Below are positions 1 to 10,866 of a stretch of DNA of 64,000 nucleotides, in pieces. Made by a program: the position numbers and the translations under genes. The notes under the pieces were generated by a model. The model searched no databases and was not told where the DNA came from. It saw only the letters and a program-made list of their open reading frames with translations. Source of the stretch: Halichoerus grypus. Taxonomy: Eukaryota; Chordata; Mammalia; Carnivora; Phocidae. The stretch's first letter is position 1. Each line of letters opens with the position of its first letter. The DNA lies in assembly GCF_964656455.1 (NCBI RefSeq), contig NC_135714.1, positions 82,233,903-82,297,902 of the forward strand. The letters run 5' to 3'.

Positions 1-95
1 GCATTGAAGCTGAGCTTCCACAGTCACTAGGGAACTTGGCAAATCCATCCTCACAAAAATGCCTGATCCTCACCTCCACTTCTACTGCATGCACC

Positions 96-98
<3 letters not shown>

Positions 99-137
<39 letters not shown>
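99..137. repeat. (CA)n microsatellite
   Basis: An uninterrupted AC dinucleotide run of about 19 units. Probably length-polymorphic. No gene context. Confidence 0.97.
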
Positions 138-139
<2 letters not shown>

Positions 140-811
140 TTTCTGTAACAGTATCCCACTCTGGAGACCAACAAGAGTTATCATATCATTGAAAAGAGCC
201 CCTTAAGATGAGAAGTGATAGGAAGGTATAATCACTCTACAGTTTCTGAAGGAATGACTCTAAAGAGATTGGCTGTGCTCTAAGTCAATGAGTGGTTCCA
301 TGTTCTTTGTGCCATGACTCAGATTCCAAACCCATGTCTTTCCTGCTAGGCCACAGTAAAGACACCATATAACACTATTCACCACTGCTGGAAAGTCATT
401 ATATTTTCAAACTCTGGGTGCTAGGGGGCCCTTCTTGCTAAAAATGGTGGCAACATCACATCACCAAAACTGGCTCTGATCACTTGCTCTTCCTTTTCAT
501 GAATGCCCAGAAAACTAGAGTCAAGGCAAGAAACTTGGAATGAGAAAAGGGATAAACTAAGGTTATTAAGACTTTGCTGAGAGTCGAGTACCTTTTCAGC
601 TTTAGTATGATCTGACAGATGGCGTGGAAACCCTGATGAGAGCTTCAGATGCAGGGATTGCATCATCAAATGCAGTTCTGCCAAACATTATCCTACCCCA
701 CCTTCATTTACATGGATCTCTTATATTTTAATTGTAAACTATCAACTTCGATTTCTTTGACAGTTTTGCAATCTTATTCGTTATAACCAAGTATTTGCAT
801 TTCAAATACCA
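138..811. other. Unassigned non-coding stretch
   Basis: No repeat family or gene recognised. The longest open frame is an 87-codon minus-strand frame at 421-684 with no recognisable motif, taken as chance. Confidence 0.5.
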
Positions 812-832
812 ATAGATAGATGATATAGATAG

Positions 833-871
<39 letters not shown>
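812..871. repeat. (TAGA)n microsatellite
   Basis: Tetranucleotide repeat that is imperfect on the left (tgat, aga interruptions) and has a pure TAGA core from about 836 to 870. Confidence 0.95.
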
Positions 872-984
872 ACACAGAGGTTCTTAACTCATTCTAAATG
901 ACATTTCCAGGTTTTTATAATGCAAATTTCTCATCTAGTCTCCCTTGCTAGTCAGGAATGTTAGTGTTTCAAAATGATTCCAAC

Positions 985-1000
985 GTGTGTGTGTGTGTGT
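985..1000. repeat. Short (GT)8 tract
   Basis: Eight uninterrupted GT units. Confidence 0.8.
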
Positions 1001-1229
1001 AGAAGTTCATCTTATTCTATTCTCTTTGGACCTGGTGCTGACTTTCTTTTCCCCAAGGTTGTATTACATTCAACTAAAGATGAGGAAATTTTAAAGCTAA
1101 GCCCATTTGTAAATTGGGACTTGCATGCCAATAAAAGCCATATGTAATCTCAAATCCTGATTTTAATCAGAAGTTTCAAATTTTTCACTAAGTAAACCTT
1201 TATGCCAGAATGCTCATGAGAGAATCCTG

Positions 1230-1465
1230 AGGTATCATTAGCATAATTGTACAGCCTTAGGGATTAAGAGGAGGACAGATCTGGGCTGGAGTCCAGCTCT
1301 GCCACTAACTAGCTGTGTGACCTTGAGCCAGTTGTTTCATTTATATTAACCTCAGGTAGTAGCTCTCTCATTTGGCTTTTGTGAGCATTAAATAAGCTAA
1401 GGCATGAAGAATGCATTGTTTAATGTCTGAAACATGATGAGTACTCGCTAAGTATTACCTAATGT
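1230..1465 (+). mobile_element. MIR SINE
   Basis: The conserved MIR core is visible (gccactaactagctgtgtga, then ccttgagc, then ttgt-ttca), followed by the gtgagcattaaat segment of the MIR 3' half. It is diverged as expected for this ancient mammalian tRNA-derived SINE. Ends are approximate. Confidence 0.8.
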
Positions 1466-1491
1466 TATATTTTCCCCTAAAGCTTTCAGAG

Positions 1492-1695
1492 AAACTGAAT
1501 ACATGTCATTTACAAAAGAACAAAAAGTAGACTGGCACCAGACATTTCATCAGAAAGACTGAAGCTGATAGACAGTAAGCAATACTTCCAAAGTTTTGAG
1601 ACAAGGAGATTCTTTAACCTAAAATTCTATATTTGGCCAAATCATAAATAACCTATGTCAATGCCCAGCAATCAAAAAACCACCAGGAAACTCAC
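1492..1695 (+). mobile_element. Ancient L1 5'-region fragment
   Basis: The text resembles the upstream part of old mammalian L1M elements (gaccagacattt-catcagaaa pattern, then a ccta-gaattctatat-type phrase). Similar L1 5' sequence resumes near 2380, so the two may be one element split by later sequence. Recognised by eye; subfamily not assigned. Confidence 0.4.
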
Positions 1696-2089
1696 CTGTA
1701 GCTGAATAAGATTGAGTATATTGATTCTTGCTGCAGGAAAGGAAGGCCTCACCACAGGCAGGCGTGGGGATCTCTGTAAGCAGGTGTCAGGGCACTTTCA
1801 TTATAGGATGTAGGCTTGTGGTGAGTGGTGTTGGAAGGAATGCAAAGAAGTGGGATTTGCTCTGATTTAGGTGCTGTCAGGAGATCCTATGATTAGGTAC
1901 CTTAATAATTCTCATCTAGAAGTCAGGAGACATGAACCGTTAGGTCTAAAACTTAATTGATACGAAAGCAAGAGTCATTCATATGAGCTAGGAGAGAAGA
2001 GAGAAGAGACTGGACATTTGTATGGTTGGCTCCATGTTCTTGTTTTTGTATATGTTCTCAGACATGATTACAGAGTGATCCTGGGTTTT

Positions 2090-2252
2090 TTTAAATATTT
2101 TTTTAATTTAAAATTTTATTTCATTGACTTTTTACTTGAGTATACTTGACGCACAATGCATTAGGTTCGGTTATACAATTTAGTGGTTTGGTCTTTGATC
2201 AACTTAGACATTATGCTGTGCCCACCACAAGTATAGCTACCCTGTCCCATTA
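2090..2252 (-). mobile_element. L1 3'-UTR fragment
   Basis: A T-rich start is followed by the reverse complement of the old L1MA-type 3' UTR (acattatgctgtgcccacca, aagtatagctaccctgtccc). The poly(A) end lies on the left, so the element is on the minus strand and strongly 5' truncated. Confidence 0.6.
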
Positions 2253-2379
2253 GATCCTGGGTTTTTGATTTGTTTCCTCATGGTCACGGAGTTACCTTGT
2301 CTGATGTTGATGTTCTGTGAAATTGTTTATGTTACCAGAGAACCTCACTGTTACCAGGCCTGCCACCAGCTGATGGGAC

Positions 2380-3272
2380 TTGTTCCTTCTCAATGGAAGG
2401 GAAGAATAAGGAAATCTTCAGACATGCAAGAATTCAGATATTTTACCTTACATACTTTTTTTTTTCCTAAAAAGTTACTTGAAGATACACTCAAGCAAAA
2501 AACTGTGAAATTAACCAAGATAAAGAAAACTTAGAACCCAAGAAATATGGGTCCCACACCAGGAAAGCAGGGCAGCTGTTCCAGGGAGAAATCAGCCCAG
2601 ACCAGAGAAAGGGTAAGACAGACTGACCTACCGGAGATAACCAGAAGTAAGAGTGAGTTAGTGGAATGCCTGGCTGGAATATAGAATTGCAAACATGGAG
2701 GCTGTGATAAATTCAAATAGTACAAGAACTAAAAAGGGACATTAGGTATTACAAATAGTAAATGTAATTAAAGCACATTTTCTAGCAATACCCAGAAATA
2801 GTTAAAGAATGCAAACACTTTATTTCCATTTCTATTAGCAATAATTTCTAGATAATGACTGGAAAACTTCCACGTGAATTAAAGGATGTGGATATTTTCA
2901 AACTTGACAACATAAAAATAAAAGGTCAGAGGTCTACAAGCTGAAAAAAGAGAGATGAGCTGGAGGACATAGTGGGGGCAATAATATTAAACTACAGGGT
3001 GGAATTTAGGAGAATCTGAAATAATTTGACAGAATAAGAGATAATATTATTATTACATTACTCAAAGTCATGCAATAATCAATAAGAAAATCTAAAAACT
3101 AGTTGTATAATTCTGTTGCGAGAATGCAAGAAGGGGAGCTGGGATGGTGGTATAATAAAGGAGGCAACCTCATTTATCAAAACAAGAAGTCTAAATTACA
3201 GAATCAAAAAAACAGCAGCATGTGCATATTTATTGTAATGGTGGAAGTGATGAGCTGAAGAACCAGAACCAG
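2380..3272 (+). mobile_element. Ancient L1 5'-region, continued
   Basis: Contains L1M 5'-type phrases (tcttcagacatgcaagaatt; gaagtta-cttgaagata; cttgacaacataaaaataaa). No ORF survives. The open frames here (89 codons plus, 64 minus) are not conserved L1 proteins. A SINE interrupts it at 3273. Confidence 0.4.
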
Positions 3273-3460
3273 AGTGCCTGGGTGGCTCAGTCGGTTAAGC
3301 ACCCAACATTTGGTTTGGCTCAGGTTGTGATCTCCAGTTGTGAGATCCAGCTCCTCATGGAGTCACGTGTGGGGCTCCATGCTCAGCTCAGAGTCTGTTT
3401 GAGATTCTTTCTCTACCTCCCCCTCTGTTCCTCCCCTGCTCCTGTTCTCTTTCTCTTTAA

Positions 3461-3499
<39 letters not shown>

Positions 3500-3541
3500 G
3501 TAAATAAATAAATAAGTAGATAAAATCTTAAAAAAGAAGAA
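3273..3541 (+). mobile_element. Can-SINE (tRNA-derived)
   Basis: Typical carnivore SINE: tRNA-like head (gcctgggtggctcagtcggt), body, pyrimidine tract, then an expanded AAAT tail of about 70 bp at 3461-3531. It is bounded by a perfect 16 bp target duplication, gaagaaccagaaccag, at 3257-3272 and 3542-3557. The body is diverged from the younger copies in the window. Confidence 0.96.
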
Positions 3542-3557
3542 GAAGAACCAGAACCAG

Positions 3558-4415
3558 CCCGGACAGTTAAAATTGCTTCCTCTGAGCAGCAGGTACATCA
3601 TGGAAAAAAAAAAAAGAAATGCAGCAGCAGATGCATTGTCTTCTGCCTGAATCCTTTTTTCCGTTTGATTTTTTTTCATATGCATACATTATTTTAATAC
3701 AAGCTAATTTTTAAAAGCAAAAGAAGTATTTGTAAAATGAACGTGGTCATTACTTAATGAATATTTATTTAATGAATTATTTACTCTAGATTAAATATGA
3801 GAAAAATACAGCTTAGAATCAAAATTTTATCAGAAATTTTTTGGACTGTGTAATTTCTTCATAGTGCAAAAAAAAAAAAAAAAAAAGACAAGAACAATAT
3901 AATACAGTTATCCAGCATCCACATCCTTCAGAATTAACTGGCTACCTTTTTATCATGGGAAGCTGTTTTCTAATCCTATAGCTTCTGAGTAACTAATACC
4001 AAGGACAACAAATAGATTGACTTCTGCAATAAACTACGGTCCCTGGGCATTCACCTCACCAACCTGAAGATCAAGGAATTCGGGACTTTGCCGAATCACA
4101 CATGGCACCACATCACTGAGGGTGGCTCTGTGCCGAATCCAAGACTTGGTGAGAAACAGCAGTCTCCACCCCACCTCTACCCACACAGGGCCCTAGGGGA
4201 TCTGTACTGAGATCATTGACTAGACACTTGTGTCTTTCCTTTTCAGTTGTGTCCCCCAAGAGCTCCCACCATTATTTGCTTAGATCCCAGGCTTCTCTGA
4301 AACATAAGGACAGTATATAGAATAATTGTAAACATCCACATGTGAGATCTCATGCGTGTCCCCACAAATGGAAATGGGGTTTCTGTTTGGACATACTTAG
4401 CCCAGTGGTAATTGT
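3558..4415. other. Unassigned stretch with A-runs
   Basis: AT-rich on the left with A-runs near 3604 and 3869-3886. The 3900-4400 part has more balanced composition. No family or gene recognised. Confidence 0.45.
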
Positions 4416-4613
4416 TTGTTTGTTTGTCTGTTTTAATTTATTTATTTGACAGAGAGAGACACAGCGAGAGAGGGAACACAAGCACGGGGAGTGGGAGAGG
4501 GAGAAGCAGGCCTCCCACCGAGCAGGGAGCCCGAAGCGGGGCTCAATCCCAGGACCCTGGGATCATGACCTGAGCCGAAGGCAGATGCCTAATGACTGAG
4601 CCACCCAGGCGCC
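4416..4613 (-). mobile_element. Can-SINE
   Basis: Minus-strand copy: TTTATTTATTTGACAGAGAG tail, ending with the head complement gagccacccaggcgccc. Target duplication cccagtggta-attgt at 4401-4415 and cccagtggta-gttgt at 4614-4628 (one mismatch). Confidence 0.96.
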
Positions 4614-5030
4614 CCCAGTGGTAGTTGTGACCACCCAGCATCAATTTTTGCTTCTTAATAACATCCCTGTTAATGAGGAATTACCTCCTCCCCCATTGGT
4701 TCCGTTTGATAGGACTGTAATAAGAGGGGCTCATCCTCTCAGCCAAGGAGTAGGTTCATGACCCAAGGTCAGTCAACAGAGAGCTCGCCTTTCATGGAAT
4801 CCAAATCTCTAGTAGAGGGACCAGGTCACCCAGGTCCCAGCTCACTCAGGCCTTTCAAGAATAGGCTGCTTCTGCCAAGAGCAGTGTTATGGCTCCTAAC
4901 ACCCAGCTGTTAGGGGTGCTCGAAATCTACCTATTTCTAGGATTTGGTCTCCACCCATCAATCCTGTGAAACCATGTAGTCTTGAATGAGTTAGCTTTTG
5001 CTACAGAGAACCAAAGAATTCTAACTAGGG
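4614..5030. other. Unassigned stretch
   Basis: The phrase gttcatgacccaaggtcagt is reminiscent of old interspersed repeats, but no family can be named. No ORF of interest. Confidence 0.4.
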
Positions 5031-5220
5031 GGGCACCTGGGTGGCTCAGTCGGTTAGGCGTCTGCCTTTGGCTCAGGTCATGATCTCAGGGTCCTGGGAT
5101 TGAGTCCCACATCGGGCTCCCTGCTCAGCAAGGAGTCTGCTTTTCCCTCTGTCCTTACCCCCAACTCATTCTCTCTCTCTCTCAATTAAATAAATAAAAT
5201 CTAAAAAAACAAACAAACAA
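5031..5220 (+). mobile_element. Can-SINE
   Basis: Plus-strand copy with head ggcacctgggtggctcagtc, CT-rich tract and AATAAATAAAATCT tail followed by (AAAC)n. No clear target duplication seen. Confidence 0.94.
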
Positions 5221-7935
5221 AATAAACCCTAAGTTGATTGCGTAAACTGATACTTAAGTATTTACTGATAGAGACTTTAACCAGATGGAAGATAATGACA
5301 TCAATAAAGTGAAGATGATATTTAATATATGAACAAAAAAGGAGGAAAAGGATGATGTATGTTTTTTCCCAACGTATGACAGGGAAGATGGCATCCCCAT
5401 ATTTGTTTTTAAGGACAGAACTAGAGGTGGGGAGGGACACAGAAGGGGTGCTCCTCTTATGTGTACCCGGGACTCTGTGCAATTCTCCAGGCACTCACCA
5501 GAATTCCAAAATGAGATTGGAATGCAGTGCGTAGCATGAAGAGAAAGGAAAATGTAAACGTACTACATAAGGAAAGAGGATTAAGATTGCAATTATAAAT
5601 GAAGAATAGATGAAGGGGCTGTGAAATCCTCTGATAAGGAAATATCATGCAGACATGAAAGAGGAACTGAGTACAGCAGAGAACACTTTCAAACTATCGA
5701 TATTTTAAAATTATATTTCCAAGGTTTTGTGTAGTAAAAGAGACAGAAAAAAAGTGAACCTGAAATTAGATGTTACAAAACTGTTTGCCTTCATCAAAAA
5801 GATATAAGAAATATTGTTTTCTGAAAAAAATAGTCAACCAAAATAAATTCTCACTGCAAATAAAACACAGACTTAAATAGAGAGTATAAAAGTAAAACAC
5901 TGTCACTTTTACCATATTCTAAGTTTGAGAAATAGTTTCAGGGAGATACGAATAAAAATTTGTGATTAACTCACTTTTTGTTTTTGACCACCTGCCACCT
6001 TTGGGAACAGTCTCGTGAAATAATACTTTAAGACTTTATTCAATTGATCTGAATTGGCTTGAAAATCTGCTGGCAAGCTATCAAACGAATGGCAACAAAC
6101 CGTGATATTTTGGGTGCCTGATGAGGTTCCCTAGGAACCAGTATTAATTCAGTCTCACTGAACATACAAACAGAACAGTGTCCTCTCCAGGGCAATAACC
6201 GAACACAAATTACATTGTCAAAGTTCCCAGTAGTCTAGGGCGTTAACCTCATGAGATTTAGATCAATTGGGTTTTGGATTTTGGTAACAACTTATCATTG
6301 ACTAGGGTTAAAAAAAAAAAAAAAAAAAACTTTAAGTAGGCAGGCCTGGAGCAAAAAAATAGCTACATTTAACAAGTGAAATGTTCTTTGCTTGCCTTTT
6401 TTATTTCTGTTTACAGATGGAATATATAGGGGAGAAAGAAGGCAAAGAGACTGTTACTCTAGCTTTGAGGGAAATCTCAGAAGAGAGACACATGGATGAC
6501 ACCAGGGCGGGCTCAGGCGGAATGAGAGATAGTTGCTCAGAAATGAGTCCACACCAACTTCCCAGTCTCTGCTGCACGTTGTTAGGGAATGGGAAATTCA
6601 CTCCCTCTGGTGAATTATGTAGCCAATTAAATGTGAACAGTCTTCACACCTGCCCATGTTTCTAAGGCAATGGGATTTGACATAAATGAGAAATACAATA
6701 TAAATTCCAAGTTGCACTGAGAAATTTATTATGTTTTTTTAGTAAAGCCACACCCCTAACCACTCAGTGCCTCAACTGCCCCATTTGTAAACATAGAAAA
6801 TCCTTGCTTACACAATCCTCACTGAGATGGCAGAAGGATTCATAAAGTCTGAAAAATACTTTTCCTTAGAGAAAAGAATTGCACGAATCCAGGATTTTCC
6901 CTCATCTATTAATGAAAACTTGACTTTCCCACAAAACTGCGTTCCACCTGCATTCAAAGTAAAAATATGATAATCTTATCAATTTTGGAATTACTCGAAG
7001 GAGATTTGGCAATTTCCCTCAATAACTCAGTCTGATATAATTATGTCCCGACATAATGTTCATTATGACAACAAAATGAAAACCAGAGGAGTGGAAAATA
7101 ATGGAATATTGAGATGTCATATATGACTAGCTAACTGTGAAGAGAGATAATTACCTAGTTTATATTACTCAGACGAGAAGCTTAAATATAAAACAGTAAA
7201 TAAAAGAAATTTCACTCCCAAATGAGTAATGTTACCCCACAACCCATATTTGTTTCCCTATTGACCACATACTCAGTTTTTGGAATCAAACATAATAGGT
7301 TTTGTTCTGTGTGGATTTTCCCATGTGAGAGAAAGTTCTTTTGACACAAGCCACCTTCCTTTCTCCTGGATTATCTCCCAGGGCTTTCCCCTCCTTGGCC
7401 TGCACACTGCAGTGGCCATGGCTGTGCATTCCCAGCCCCCACTGCCTGCATCTGGCACACATCTGGGGGGGACCAGCAACAGGAGAAACTAATGAGACCT
7501 TATATTCAAGGTGAGGAGACACGCTTCCGGATAAGCTTACAAACCCTGCTCTAGTCCTCATCTCTGTTCTTTGGCGTCTATTCAACATTCCTCATCTTTA
7601 AAACCGTTCTCCCATCAACTCACTTTCCTTCGCACCCACTGATCCATCTCTGATAGGTCAACAACTAAAAGAGGAAATTAGTGCCTGATCTCCTACATTT
7701 TTGTCTCTCCCTCCTCCAGGCCATTCTACTCACTTCCCCAAACAGGTACACCAATGTAAAAACTTCTCCTGGATTTATAGCCAGGCTTCAAAGACCCCCC
7801 TACATGCCTGTGTAGATTGGTGGTATTACCTTACATTGATCTTTTTGATTCTTATTCTTTAACAACATCAATTCCTTTGAATTCCTTAGGATCAATAAAT
7901 TAGATTTTTCTCTCCCTCAAAATAGTTTTTCTCCC
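5221..7935. other. Unassigned 2.7 kb, no recognised repeat
   Basis: AT-rich and mostly unrecognised. It contains an A-run at about 6309-6329. Open frames up to 100 codons (for example 7286-7588 minus, 6381-6665 plus) have no recognisable domains and overlap on both strands, so I do not call genes. Confidence 0.45.
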
Positions 7936-8055
7936 TCAAAGATTTACCAATCCTTAAGGCCTGATCCAAGTGCCACTTTCTCCATGAAAAAGTTCAAATC
8001 TTTACAAGTAGAAATTCTGTTTCTCTTTCTATTTCTCTCCCTCTCTCTTTCTCTC

Positions 8056-8582
8056 TCATCACCATCATCACCACCACCATCCCATCATCATTATCATCAT
8101 GACCAACGTCATCATCATCATCACTATCAGTGTCATCATCACCACCATCATTATCATCATCACTGTCATCATCATCATCACCACCATCATGAACACCTCC
8201 ACCATCACCATCATTACCATCACCAACACCACCGTCATTATCATCATCAACACCACTATCATCATCACCCCCACCACCACCATCACCATCATCATCACTA
8301 TCATTGTCATCATCACCACCATCATTATCATCATCACTGTCATCATCATCATCACCACCATCATGAACACCTCCACCATCACCATCACGACCATCACCAA
8401 CACCACCGTCATTATCATCATCAACACCACTATCATCATCACCACCACTACCATCACCATCACCATCACTATCATTGTCATTATCACCACCACCATCACC
8501 ACCATCATTACAATCATCACTGTCATCATCATCATCACTACAACCATCACCCACACCACCACCACCACCACTATCATCATCA
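8056..8582. repeat. (CAT/CAC)n tract with 174 bp higher-order repeat
   Basis: About 527 bp of trinucleotide repeat in which CAT and CAC triplets alternate. Landmarks such as gaacacctcc (8191 and 8365) and tgtcatcatc (8131 and 8305) recur at exactly 174 bp, so roughly 8117-8290 and 8291-8464 are tandem copies differing at few sites. A third, diverged partial copy follows. The plus strand reads as poly-His and poly-Ile/Thr in two frames, and the minus strand as poly-Asp/Gly. These frames are products of the repeat. Confidence 0.95.
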
Positions 8583-9410
8583 TCTTTGGAATACTTTAGT
8601 AGTCCCAGCTTCAGGCCGGCACCATAATTATTATGTCTGTATCCAACATCTTCCACTAGATATTAATCCCTCGGAGGCCACAGTGCCTCATCTAGAATAT
8701 GTGCCTCATCTTGCCTGCTTACTTGCTCATGTTGAGCAAGTAAATAAACCTCTTCGTTTTCTATTCCCTCATTCACTTCCACAAATGACAAAATGAGATG
8801 GAAGGACGAAGGGAGTACATGTTAAGAAAAGCAGGGCAGACCAAAGGGCCAAAGTCTACTTTCACCCTGCCCTTCATCTGCCAATTTATTCGGTATTTGT
8901 ATAAGATGCTGCTTTGTACAAAGAAGAAAGTATGTTTGAAGTGGCATTTTTTAAAGAGAAAAGTGAGGTATAAGTATGTAAGATTGCAAGAAAAAGGAAA
9001 ACCACATTTTTCTTGTTCCCTAATTCTTTTATTTTCCATTTTCTACAGTCACTAGAACACGACAAAACTATTTCTACCTTAAAAGGCGGACTGTATTCTG
9101 TCCCCTATTTCCTAGATGAAACTAGTAGAGGATCTCCAGTCAACCAGCGGACAGGCAAGGAAGAAGATCCCCCCTCCACCCTCCTATCATATGTCTCTTT
9201 CCCTGAAGTTATTCCTGGTCAAGTGCGACAATGGCCCTTCTGGGATCTTTCAGAGCACACCTTGTCACATCCATGTGTTAGCACAGTGTAACGGGCCAAT
9301 TAGTCCTTCTCAAAGATTCATCCACAGCCTATGGTGCTTTGAGAAGGTTTTACAAGCCCCTGGGAGCAGAGGAAAATCATACAAATCGATGCTGCCCTTA
9401 AAGGACTTTC
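8583..9410. other. Unassigned stretch
   Basis: No element or gene recognised. Short overlapping open frames on both strands (85-103 codons) show no family motifs. Confidence 0.45.
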
Positions 9411-9608
9411 ACTTTTTTTTTTTTTAATTTAAATTTTAGGTAGTTAACATACTCTGCAATATTGGTTTCTGGAGTAGAATTCAGTGGTTCATCACTTACA
9501 TACAATACCCGGTGCTCATCACAACAAGCACCCTCCTTAATCCCTATCACCCATCTAGCCCATCCTCTGCTCCCCGCCCCTCCAGCAACCCTCAGTTTGT
9601 TCTCTTAA
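9411..9608 (-). mobile_element. Carnivore L1 3' end
   Basis: A T-run is followed by the reverse complement of a carnivore L1 3' UTR (gtagttaacatactctgcaa; ggtgctcatcacaac; ctccttaatccctatcaccc; caaccctcagtttgttctct). Strongly 5' truncated. Confidence 0.8.
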
Positions 9609-9762
9609 CATTGCAAACAGACTTCACCCAAATAATTAAATAATTGGAAATGTACAAAGTGTTATTAAAGAAAATCACCAAACACAAATGTTGCGGTTAA
9701 TCTCTTCTGTGTATGTGTGAGTGACCATGGGCAAAGGCATCAGCAACGAACACACATTTATT

Positions 9763-9963
9763 TTATTTTATTTTTTTTTAAAGATTTTATTTATTTATTT
9801 GAGAGAGAGAGAACGAGAGACAGCATGAGAGGGAGGAGGGTCAGAGGGAGAAGCAGACTCCCCGCCGAGCAGGGAGCCCAATGTGGGACTCGATCCCAGG
9901 ACTCCAGGACCATGACCTGAGCCGAAGGCAGTCGCTTAACCAACTGAGCCACACAGGCGCCCC
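9763..9963 (-). mobile_element. Can-SINE
   Basis: Minus-strand copy with a perfect 15 bp target duplication gaacacacatttatt at 9748-9762 and 9964-9978. The head complement is gagccacacaggcgcccc. Confidence 0.97.
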
Positions 9964-10248
9964 GAACACACATTTATTAAACTCTTACTAGTGATGCTGC
10001 ATTAAAGGCCCTTAGCAAAATGCTTGGTACCCACTATATGTTCTATAAATGACAAAGAACACATAAATATCCCCCTGCTACGGAATTACGTATTTCCACT
10101 TCTAAATTCCACTTCTCATTTCACTCAAGTTAGACTAGGAATATTCCAAAAGGTACTCTACCTTTACAGCGCTGATCGGTGCGTCGTCCCCCAAAAGTTG
10201 GGGTACAAAGAGCCTAACTAGTGGCAGGAATCTCTCTTGTTTTCTTTT

Positions 10249-10448
10249 CTTTTTTTTTTAAAGATTTTATTTATTTATTTGACAGAGAAAGACACAGCGA
10301 GAGAGGGAACACAAACAGGGGGAGTGGGAGAGGGAGAAGCAGGCTTCCCGCCGAGCAGGGAGCCTGATGCGGGACTCGATCCAGGGACTCCAGGATCATG
10401 ACCTGAGCCGAAGGCAGTTGCTTAACCAACTGAGCCACCCAGGCGCCC
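10249..10448 (-). mobile_element. Can-SINE
   Basis: Minus-strand copy, T-rich tail at left and head complement gagccacccaggcgccc at right. Flanked by similar copies of tctc-tcttgttttcttt at about 10231-10248 and 10449-10466 (one-base length difference), the likely target duplication. Confidence 0.95.
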
Positions 10449-10522
10449 TCTCCTCTTGTTTTCTTTACTACCTGCCTTATGTGGGGTCTCTATAAGCTCA
10501 GTTCCTGGTTTATGAAAGATGA

Positions 10523-10650
10523 TATAGTAGAAAGAGCATGGAAGCTAGGCTTAACTAGACTTGGATGTAAGCTATGCTCTCCCAGAGATTGGACCTACAA
10601 ACTTAAATCATCTGTGAAATGGAAATAATCATATTGGCTGCATATCACTT
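10523..10650 (+). mobile_element. MIR fragment
   Basis: Matches the MIR 5' part (agaaagagcatggaagctag) and the later tcatctgtgaaatggaaata segment in the right order and spacing, but strongly diverged. Confidence 0.5.
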
Positions 10651-10866
10651 CTAGGAGCCTGAAGTGTGGATCCATAGGAAAGGACCGATGAGGACCACTG
10701 GCAGGGAGGACTGGGATCCTTGAGCTCTTCTTTGAGGACAAACAAGATTCAACTCTATATTTGAAGGCCAGAGATGACAAACCAGTCTGCTCTGATACCT
10801 TGCAAGGAGAACGGGGTATTCTTCCCATTTGTCCTAAGCACAGTCTAGACACAGATACAAAGCAGT

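Noticed and set aside
7984..8796. 270-codon His-rich open frame, with 220-codon Asp-rich frame on the other strand
   Set aside because: Both are translations of the CAT/CAC microsatellite. Flanking residues outside the repeat show no domain or promoter context.
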